Shown here piece by piece: positions 56,315 through 64,000 of a DNA stretch of 64,000 nucleotides. The position numbers and the translations under genes were made by a program. Source of the DNA: Corythucha ciliata (lineage: Eukaryota > Arthropoda > Insecta > Hemiptera > Tingidae); assembly GCA_038030265.1 (NCBI GenBank), contig CM075940.1, positions 2,604,001 to 2,668,000 on the forward strand, given 5' to 3'. The notes below the pieces were generated by a model, which saw only the letters and a program-made list of their open reading frames with translations, was not told where the DNA came from and did no database searches. Position 1 is the stretch's first letter. Each line of letters begins with the position of its first letter.

Positions 56315-56439
56315 ACTGGGAAATGTTACCATACTTGACCACAACGCGAGGTGTTATAATGTCCGATTCTCACGTTTAGAAATGTATAGTGTCATTCGTA
56401 CTAATTCTACCTTACCATGACATTGTTATGTTTATGGTT

Positions 56440-57720
56440 TTTTGCTGTGTTCGTCGTGTTACCATGTTGAAGAGAATATTGAAGAGATTTTCGTTGTGGA
56501 TCTTACACCAAATCCGGCTTTGCTAGTTGCCAAGATAAGGGAATATTTCAATAATGATATAGAAATATTCCCTTCTCAAAGAGAATTTTATCATGTGTAT
56601 TATCATCTCACGATTCTGTTGACTTATCGATTGTCTTGTGCTGCGGGAGACACGGCAGCAAGCAACACATATAAAAGGGAATCTCATAAGATTTGGGTAC
56701 AATCTATGGGCCATGGCTACCCAGGGCAGCTACCTCGTATTATTCGAATGTAAAGAGGTTGCATCAGGATGAGAGATCACACGGATGAATGATGGTGGTG
56801 GGAGGGAAGCTCCCACATCATGAAGAATTTGGACTAGGTGCTGAGTGCAGATCTTGTTCTTGAAACGGTACCACGTTTACCATCTTCGAAGAGTCCTATT
56901 ACCGGAGTTCATTATTATAGATAACCTTTCACTAGTAGGTATCTACACGCTTTTCACCGGTATGTTTCTTCTGCGTGAACTGGCAACCAAAAGATGTTGG
57001 TGACAGTTTAGATGTTGGTAAGGGTAATTCCAACTGAAGTCTTGCCGATTCAATTTGAAGCTCGCTTGTATCAAGAAAACTGTGCCCGAGCTCTGTGCTA
57101 TATGCGTCTGTGGAGTCTATGCAACCTATCAAAATGCATCATTTTTCAGGGAGTAAATATAATTATGTTTGGCTGCATAAACTCCACGGACGCTTAGCAC
57201 AAGGCTTGTGAAGACAGATTTAGTTACTGTCATGGAGCAACCCCAGTTACCAGAGTGAAGAGAATCGGGTTTGTCAATAACACCAACAAAAAAATCAACA
57301 TCCCAGAAACAATCGTTTCATGGTATAGTAGTGGACATATGTGATGAGAATCTTGCCTCCTTGTGGTGTTCTCTCATGGGTAAAAAGTGATGGTACCCTT
57401 TATTCCTTTTCAAAGTAGATGCACCCTGCCGAAACGGATGGCAGGGGATAAAGAAGGCCAATACAAATTACCCTCCTTTAACAATGCCCAGTTCCGACGA
57501 ACCGTCGTCCAGGCATATTGCTTCAAAGAGGGAACCCTCAGTCCTCAAAAGCACGCCACGTCGATGCATTCTCCTCATGTTTTTTTTACGCAAGCCATCG
57601 GGTCATACAACTGACCTGAGCCACGAAATAAGTGCATGAACGCGAAGAAGGTGCAGGTTGTGTCACAAAAACCGGCGAAAAATGTGCCAGACTTCTAGTG
57701 TTGTGGTTCACGTCCATTAT
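56440..57720 (+). pseudogene. piggyBac 2 transposase, heavily mutated
   Basis: Fragments of a piggyBac transposase appear across several frames. Near 56840-56930 is text like the segment before the second catalytic Asp (ADLVLETVPRLP). Near 57270-57340 is NKKINIPETIVSWY, and near 57390-57480 KKWWYPLFLFKVDA and CRNGWQ. A Cys-rich C-terminus (RRRCRLCHKNRRKMC) lies near 57640-57690. Frequent stops (TAG, TAA, TGA) and frameshifts show it has been dead for a long time. It differs from piggyBac 1 in both sequence and decay. Confidence 0.72.
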
Positions 57721-57868
57721 TTTTACTAATTTAAAAAATCCATTGAACGTTTTTCATCTATCTTTATGTTCGCAATAATTGTTTATTTCTTTATTCATGT
57801 CCATAACGCATGAAAATCGTACTAAATCCTAGTGCCTTGATCACGCAGGAGTGATAGCGCATCCCGGT

Positions 57869-57884
57869 GCACCCTGCAGGGTGC
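57869..57884. promoter_or_regulatory. Palindrome GCACCCT-GC-AGGGTGC, site 3
   Basis: Same arms with a third centre (GC); about 134 bp from the right end of piggyBac 2, in the 3' non-coding part. Confidence 0.6.
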
Positions 57885-58254
57885 GGCACCATATCTCCCC
57901 CCCTCCACACAATAAAAATACAAGTTTATTTATTCTGTCTCATTTTAGTCCAACACGATCAGAAAATAACGGAAATTCGAAATTTTTGTTACAACCTTGA
58001 GCATGGGAATTGGAGGGTTAAATAAAAAAATTAATCCGGGCATTATAATACAGTCAAATGGTAGATGTACGTGGAAAGAGACTTCACCGTTTTTCGCTAA
58101 TATCACAAAACGAAACAAGAAATTTTGTTGGAAAAGTTCAGATTCGGATTCAGCACCCCAAAAAACATAAAAATCAAAAGTAATCCCAAGTTTTCCAAAT
58201 GTTCTCACCCCAGAGCAATTTTGGACACCATTTGACTGGATTATAGGTATTAAG

Positions 58255-58435
58255 GATTATAGGAATAGGTATTCCTACAACGCACGAGAGAAAAGCATTT
58301 TAAAACTCTCGCGCTCAATTGTGGAAAAGTATGGTTTTTCTCATTTGTATAATAAATAACTATTCTTCCCAAACAAAAAAGACGTTTCACGTTAAAAACT
58401 TACGGTAGTGTATCAATACTACCCTCCATATTTTT
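58255..58435. repeat. Dispersed repeat family Y, copy 1
   Basis: Matches 62460-62625: CACGAGAGAAA(A/G)G(C/G)ATTTTAAAACTC, AAAGTATGGT, CTTCCCAAACAAAAAAGACG, TTTCACGT(T/C)AAAAAC and GGTAGTGTATCAATACTACC. It includes the internal palindrome GGTAGT-GTATCAAT-ACTACC. No ORF. Confidence 0.82.
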
Positions 58436-58854
58436 CCTTAATCTAAACTTGAAATATTTTTAGAAACGGTAAGAAAAGCAAGCGCGGCGAAAATTTGAAT
58501 AAATCCCGCCGTAGCGGAATACTTTTTAGCACGGTCAGTGCAAAATAATACTACCAAGACAAGACGTGACCCGCGCAACCTGCGAGTTTCATTTCTGAGA
58601 ATTATGTTATTGAACCTTGAGTAAGGAAACCAATCCGAATAGAAATAAAAAATATAAGGGAAGGAGAGGCTGTACTGCAAAAATAGGAGGCAAGCTGAAG
58701 CTGGAAATTCCTGAGTGTCTAATGTTCAAAACCACACGGCTCACGTTATTATCACAAACCCAAGTGAAAGTGAGGATGAGTTTTGTTGCCAACAGTTTTG
58801 AGGCGGAAAAAATAATACTTTTAGATGAAAAGGAAATGCAATTCTCCTTAAATC
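58436..58854. other. Segment between repeats Y and X
   Basis: Bounded by AAAGACGTTTCACGT (about 58378-58394) and its complement GACGTGAAACGTCTTT (about 58860-58875). Repeats Y and X with this middle may therefore form one larger inverted-end element. The ORF at 58617-58877 (+) has no recognised domain. Confidence 0.4.
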
Positions 58855-59345
58855 TTTTTGACGTGAAACGTCTTTAAAATGGCTATGGGGTGTAACGACA
58901 AGCGTTGAAGTGAAACGCTCAAATATCTCAGCACTGAAATGTGTTAGCAATTTGAAATTTTGCATACTTGTGTGATGAGTGAAGGACATTCAAGTTCAAT
59001 AATAAAAAATGCATTTTTATTTTCCCCCACTCCGGGGTGACGAAGAAAGTGGGGGCATTAAAAGAACAAGACGAGTAGGGTGTCATTGGGAAGAGCTTGG
59101 TCCAAGGATCACAAATGTATTTTTAAGTCAAAAATGGACGAGGTAATGACGTCAGACGTGACGACATGACATGTCCCCCCCTCTAAATCAGAAAATACGT
59201 GAGATACAATTCTGAAAAAAATCCTGTTGATGGGCCTTATGGTCTAGTTTAAAGGAAAATTGTCGCGAAGATCATATCTTTCATATTTTCGGAAATATAA
59301 ATATAAATACATTTTTAGTGGTGCTTGATTTTACGAGAAATTATT
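58855..59345. repeat. Dispersed repeat family X, copy 2
   Basis: Counterpart of 54816-55350 with small deletions (for example, the AATGGACAATGGAATGGGAA part is absent). Confidence 0.85.
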
Positions 59346-60210
59346 ATCTTACTATCCTCCAATGGAATGCCGAGACGTACACAACCATCAAAGGGCGGAT
59401 CGGAGACCTTTTAAAGAGGAGGGGTGATATCGAAAACCCTCCCACAGAATAAAACCTACTTATATCCATATCCACCCTCTTCATACCAGTTTTCACTTTT
59501 CAGCGATTTGACTAGCTCTACTAGCCTATTAGGGGCAATTCCATTGTTACCCCCACTTTTGGATCGGATGTAAACATGCTGTAAATTTCTTCCCTTCAAA
59601 AGTGAAGCATTCTTGGGTTGAATAGCACACGAAATGCATACAGCTAGGATAATTACTTTTATGTACAACCCGGAGATAAAGCAGTCCTTATCAATTTCAA
59701 AATTTTATGCTAAGCCTGCCTATTACTCCCTAGGGAGTAAAAAAGTCACCAGCTTTATTCCCTCATCTTTCGGGAGTAAAGGTCATTGTTACCAACTATG
59801 AAAGACAAGAAATACTGATTTTGTAGAGTGATTTACTTGAATGATGTTGGCTACTCTGCATTCCGCTCCCCTGGCTTTTTTTCATTTGTCTTGTTGTGAA
59901 CGCCGGCACGCCATAAATTCGGGCGGCGACCTCCTCGCTCTGAAGAGTCACGGAGATTGGAAGTCTAGCGTCCAGCGTTGCCGAAGGGTACGTTGAAAAC
60001 TCCATGAAAAGTAAAGAGTGAACCGCAAGAAGAATTCCAGGGGCCGACGACTTACCGGGGACGGGGGCCCAGCACAAAGTACAAATACGTAGCTGAAAAC
60101 CCGAAGAAGAACACTTACTGTATGTCACCCCGAAAGAAGTAAATTACAATTTCAAATTGCAACAATTGCCGAATCAATATAAAAATTGACCAAAAAGAAT
60201 TACTTACACC
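59346..60210. other. Unassigned; no confident gene
   Basis: A minus ORF at 59456-59668 looks like a short secreted peptide (hydrophobic start, C-terminal GGYGYK) but lacks an ATG (it opens at TTG). The repeated ACTCCC(T/G)...GGGAGTAAA motif at 59725-59780 is a local duplication. Nothing else is seen. Confidence 0.35.
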
Positions 60211-60370
60211 CGTTTACACGGTTTAATCTTGTTGCTCAATATGATGGAATTAATTTCATTGAATGGCTCAGGCAATTTGATAGAGCAAGATTATGATAAG
60301 TACAAATGTTTACATGTTTCAATTTAATTGAATCCATGAAATTGAGCAATAAGATTAAACCATGTAAACG
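60211..60370. mobile_element. 160-bp MITE
   Basis: Terminal inverted repeats of about 30 bp: CGTTTACACGGTTTAATCTT at left, and the complement of AAGATTAAACCATGTAAACG at right, extended by TTGCTCAAT/ATTGAGCAA. No clear target duplication, so the superfamily is open. Confidence 0.75.
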
Positions 60371-60415
60371 CGCCTTTACCTACATTGTTCATTTAAATAA
60401 TTCAACGTACAAATA

Positions 60416-61925
60416 CAGGGTGGTCGGTTTTGAGTAGCAAAAAAAAAATTGGGTAATAGTACACCAAAAATGGGATAAAAAAGTCCTATTCGGATAGTGG
60501 CCTATCTCTTTTTGTTTTTGAGTAATAATTTTTTTAGTGATTTTTAGGCGCAACTGTATTTTTCAACGAAAAACAGTTATTTCTCAGCTTCTACTTCACT
60601 TTTTTTCAAAAGTAATGACAGTTTCGTAATCTACGGAACATTTGCTATGGGAAAATAGCAAAATCAATATTCTAAATGGTCAAAAACGCCTAAAAACGTA
60701 ACGTTTCGTTGCGTTAATGCAAAAAAAAAAAAAAACAAGAATTTGACTTCATAAAACAATTTACTGTGTCACCAAAAATTGCTTCACACGTTGTCAAACG
60801 TCATAAAAACTTCTCCGTTTTCCCAGCTTTCCAACGGTGTACTCGAAAGTTGAATTATCTTCCTCCTTTGACGAGAAAATTCGAAAAGAAGCGAAAAAGT
60901 CATACATTTTGGGCTAAAAATGTGAATAATAACAGGTGCGAAAATTCATTTGTTTTGCTCTCTTTCTTGAGAAAACCAAGCTCTGGCACAAGAAAAATTA
61001 AAATAATATTGCATTTGAAGAATAAACAACTAATACAAAAGTTAATGAAATGGACGAAGAGGTGTGCGAATTTAGGGCGTCTGCTGGTTTTTTATTTTTA
61101 TCCTCTTTTATACCCTCACATTAGCAGCCGAAGATGTCGACGGAACTTGAGTTTCCATCGTGGAATTGCAAGTTCCGTCGACATCTTCGGCGTTGCTAAT
61201 GTGAGGGTGTTCATGGACCATGTCCAACACATAAAAACAAAATAAAAAAATAAAAAACCAGCAGACGCCCTAAATTCGCACACCTCGTCGTCCAAATTAT
61301 TAATTAATTTGTTTGTTTGTTGTTTATTCTTCAAACGCAATACATTTTAATTTTTTCTGTGCCAGCGCTTGGATTTCTCAAGAAAGAGAGCCAAACAAAT
61401 GAATTTTCGCACCTGTTATTACTCACATTTTTAGCCCAAAATGTATGACTTTTTCGCTTCTTTTCGAAATTTCTCGTCAAAGGAGGGAGATAATTCTACT
61501 TTCGAGTACACCGTTGGAAAGCTGGAAAAACAGAGAAGTTTTTACGTCGTTTGACAACGTGTGAAGCTATTTTTGGTGACACAGTAAATTGTTTTGTGAA
61601 GTCAAAGTATTGGTTTTTTTGCATTAACGCAACGAATACGTTACGTTTTTAGGCGTTTTTGACCATTTAGAATATTGATTTTGCGTTCATCACGTAGAAA
61701 ATTTTCCGTAGATTACGAAACTGCCATCACTTTTGGAAAAAAGTGAAGTAGAAGCTGAGAAATAACAGCTATTCGGCGAAAAATACAGTTGCGCCTAAAA
61801 ATCACTAAAAAAATCATTACTCGAAAAAAAAAGAGATAGGCCACTATCCGAATAGGACTTTTTTATCCCATTTTTGGTGTACTATTACCCAATTTTTTTT
61901 TTGCTACTCAAAACCGACCACCCTG
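60416..61925. mobile_element. 1.51-kb near-perfect palindromic Tc1/mariner-type element
   Basis: TA at 60414-60415 and 61926-61927. The termini CAGGGTGGTCGGTTTTGA are the same as in the element at 19253-21324. The two arms (each about 740 bp) are near complementary along almost their whole length and meet near 61160, around GATGTCGACGGAACTTG...CAAGTTCCGTCGACATC. No transposase coding sequence; the ORF at 60766-61245 reads one arm and has no domain. Confidence 0.9.
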
Positions 61926-61927
61926 TA

Positions 61928-62318
61928 TATTTTCTGTTGTCTTGCGAACGATTCACCCACACGACACCGCCCTTCTATCAATTCAAACCTCCTTCACTTG
62001 AGCAGTTGAGCGATGTATTACGACGAGCAGCGAGATAACGCTAACTGTTCTGTTGCGTACCCGCTTTCCTAATTATTATCTCGGAATTTCCATTGATTCC
62101 GCTTTTCCGGTTGTACATAAAGTTATGTATATAACTTTGGAGTAAATCCGTTTATTTTCCTCGAGACATTACAGCCCGAGCGAAGCGAGACTTGTCTCTC
62201 AGAAAATAAGCCACGTCTTTACTCCCTCGATATATAATATACTATTATATACTTCGTTTCTAATTATTATTTCGTGAAAGTTTTCTAGCTATATTTTATT
62301 TAAGACTCAAAATAAAAT
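61928..62318. other. Non-coding, no feature assigned
   Basis: TA-rich, with GTATATAA words and no ORF of interest. Confidence 0.45.
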
Positions 62319-62457
62319 CGGTCCTTTTCGGTCCGGTCCGGTCCAAGTCCTTTTTTCCGGTCCGGTCCGGTCTTCGGTTCGGTTCAGACGTTATCATTTT
62401 TCGGTCCGGTCCGGTCTTTATCGAAAGATCGGACCGGATCGGGCCGATTTCACCCCT
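62319..62457. repeat. GGTCC-rich repeat, possible one-ended hAT-type MITE
   Basis: Clusters of (CGGTC)n / GGTCCGGTCC, with an inverted partner GATCGGACCGGATCGG near the right edge, ending CACCCCTG. A CAGGGGTG end would fit hAT, but I did not find the left terminus. Confidence 0.4.
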
Positions 62458-62459
62458 GG

Positions 62460-62625
62460 TTAATAGGTATTAAGCACGAGAGAAAGGATTTTAAAACTCA
62501 CGCGCTCGAGTGTGAAAAAGTATGGTCGTTCTCTTTTGTACATAATAAATTCTTCCCAAACAAAAAAGACGTTTCACGTCAAAAACTTTCGGTAGTGTAT
62601 CAATACTACCTACCAGTTTTTCTAA
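62460..62625. repeat. Dispersed repeat family Y, copy 2
   Basis: See 58255-58435. The two copies keep the AAAGACGTTTCACGT and GGTAGTGTATCAATACTACC blocks almost unchanged. Confidence 0.82.
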
Positions 62626-62695
62626 CCGAAAACAGGTGTATTATTCAAAATGAATAATAAACCAAAATTGGATTACAATCGTTTTTGATCAAACC

Positions 62696-63525
62696 TTCAA
62701 GTTTGACCTGGAAAAAATGAGTACAGGTCATATGAACCAGGAAGAAAAACCAGGAATAGTAAAACTTGTGAAAGAATTTTCCACTCTGAAAACCAGCCTT
62801 TAACTTTTACGAAGAAGGTGAAACACCATAAGAACGGTGGATGAAAATCCCCGCGTACACTGAGTCTTATCGCTACCCTCAAATTTATAAGGAAGAAGTA
62901 GCTAGACAGATTGAGGACATGGCCAAGCAAAAAAGTATACAACCATCAAACTCACCCTGGAACTCTCCTTTGTGGACTGTCCCCAAAAAAATGGACGCTT
63001 CGGGGAAGCGCAACTTTAGAATTATAGTCTTTAGATCCTTAAACTTGAAAACTATTGATGATAATTACCCATTACCACTTATTTCTGACCTTTCAGATAA
63101 GTTAGGCAAAGCGCAATATTTTAGCACGATAGATTTTTGCCGTCCAGATTTCACCAAATCGAAATTGACGAACAAAGCATCCCGAAGGTCGCTTTCTCCA
63201 CGGAGCAAGCCCATTGGGACTTTTTAAGTCATTTCAACCGACATTTCAACGCGTAATGGACAATGTTCTTCGTGGATATACAAAATGAACATCGCGCCGT
63301 ATATCTGGATGATATAATTGTATATAGCACCAGTTTACAGGGACATTTAGAGCATCTAAGAAAGGTATTTGAAAGATTAAGAGATGTCAGTTTGAAAGTA
63401 GGTACAACGCGAAAAGTCCGAATTCACGAAAAAGGAAGTGGCCTTTCTTGGGTCGCCTAGTAACTCCCAAAAATGTCCGAAACCGAATCCGGAGAAAATA
63501 AAATCCATTCAGGAAAACTCAATGA
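62696..63525 (+). pseudogene. pol: Gypsy C reverse transcriptase fragment
   Basis: Plus strand. Pre-RT text near 62716-62795 (GHMNQEEKPGIVKLVKEFS). Then frame 62841-63227 has YRYPQIYKEEVARQIEDM, QPSNSPWNSPLWTVPKKMDA and YPLPLISDLSDKLGKAQYFS. After frameshifts, PKVAFST and FQRVMDNVLRG (about 63170-63280), and the catalytic box YLDDIIVYSTSLQGH in frame 63263-63460. Text is lost after KIKSIQE (about 63515). This is a Gypsy family distinct from A and B (17.6/297-like layout). At least three frameshifts; no LTRs, RNase H or integrase in view. Confidence 0.85.
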
Positions 63526-63529
63526 GGGA

Positions 63530-64000
63530 GTAACACTTTTTCAAAAATCATGCTGTCGTGATAGCCTGGGTACCAAAACTCATGAAAACACGATCCGTTC
63601 AAATAAAATCAGGCCCTACATTTTGTTTTTAATTTTTTAAAAAATTGGGTTGCGGAGCCCATTTGAAATAGGCTAGATAGACTGATGACGTAATAACAGC
63701 ATTCGCATGACCTTCACAATAGCTTCCCACAAATCAAATAATAGGACTTAAGATGATGGATTGGACAAGAGGGAAGACATGATAACAGCCACGATGCGGG
63801 GGGTTTCGGAGGGGTCCCAACCCCTTAACTACGTCACGAGTCACAGACGCCGTTCAAGGTAATAAAACAAATTACCAAGTTTTATTATTTCGCTATAAAT
63901 CGAAATCAGTCCTTTACGCAGTAATATTCAATTCCTGGTCATATTTAGTCATTTTCTTGCGAAAAAAAAAAAAGTTTCCAGCGATTTTTATTTTTTATGT
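63530..64000. other. Unassigned end of window
   Basis: AT-rich; no ORF or repeat recognised. Confidence 0.5.

Larger units (their letters stand above)
55941..58017 (+). mobile_element. piggyBac 2: complete but degenerate element
   Basis: TTAA target copies at 55937-55940 and 58018-58021. The inverted termini match: left CCCTCCAGTTCCCAATGC, right complement CCCTCCAATTCCCATGC. The length is 2077 bp, close to the family norm. The interior holds a transposase pseudogene. Three copies of a 16-bp palindrome (GCACCCT-NN-AGGGTGC) occur: 17 bp from the left end, internally at 56299, and about 134 bp from the right end. Confidence 0.88.

Noticed and set aside
59456..59668. Small secreted peptide gene ending GGYGYK
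   Set aside because: The frame has no ATG (opens at TTG, with an in-frame stop shortly upstream) and no clear splice acceptor. Kept only as a note.
1..64000. CRISPR arrays, rRNA genes, bacterial operons, riboswitches
   Set aside because: Repeats here are contiguous satellites without unique spacers, and every identifiable coding sequence is a eukaryotic TE type.

Overview
This is a eukaryotic, AT-rich window made almost entirely of transposable elements (TEs) and satellite DNA. I see no operons, ribosome-binding sites, CRISPR arrays or rRNA genes, and no complete single-copy host gene I can defend. The mix of Ty3/Gypsy, BEL/Pao, Jockey/CR1-like, Penelope-like, P, hAT, Harbinger, piggyBac and DUF4817-type Tc1/mariner elements suggests an invertebrate, most likely an arthropod. 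That is inference and the species is not identifiable. A run of exactly 500 Ns (23363-23862) is a scaffold gap.

Layout. (1) 1-21.8 kb is a four-level nest. A transposase-like coding sequence (about 0.1-1.7 kb, resuming at 21.65 kb) is split by a Gypsy element (1735-21649) with 145-bp LTRs and a 5-bp target duplication. The Gypsy element is itself split between gag and pol by a 5'-truncated Jockey/CR1-like retrotransposon. The (TAA)n tail of that element holds a three-copy tandem array of a 2.6-2.8 kb composite repeat (5224-13350). The Gypsy leader separately holds a 295-bp satellite (18.1-19.2 kb) and a 2.07-kb long-inverted-repeat element carrying a DUF4817 reading frame (19253-21324). (2) 22.2-27.5 kb holds a BEL/Pao fragment, the gap, a P-element transposase C-terminus, a DUF4371/hAT-like transposase and a Harbinger nuclease remnant. 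(3) 27.5-31.85 kb is a six-unit ~735-bp tandem array. (4) 34.8-46.2 kb holds two parts of what is probably one Gypsy element. It is split by ~8 kb containing a Jockey/CR1-like 3' end, a small signal-peptide ORF, a piggyBac element that has lost a catalytic segment, and a Penelope-like element; a hAT-type MITE sits in its integrase. (5) 46.4-47.5 kb is a hAT C-terminus. (6) 51-53.5 kb is a decayed LTR-element gag split by a TTAA-flanked MITE. (7) 54.8-62.6 kb holds a complete but degenerate piggyBac (55941-58017), pairs of dispersed repeats, a 160-bp MITE and a 1.5-kb near-perfect palindrome. (8) 62.7-63.5 kb is a broken Gypsy RT.

No genes here obviously cooperate; the organisation is serial insertion. 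The most distinctive material is the composite tandem array at 5.2-13.35 kb, whose minisatellite reads as pentapeptide-like repeats on the minus strand, and the 16-bp palindrome GCACCCT-NN-AGGGTGC repeated three times in the piggyBac at 56-58 kb.
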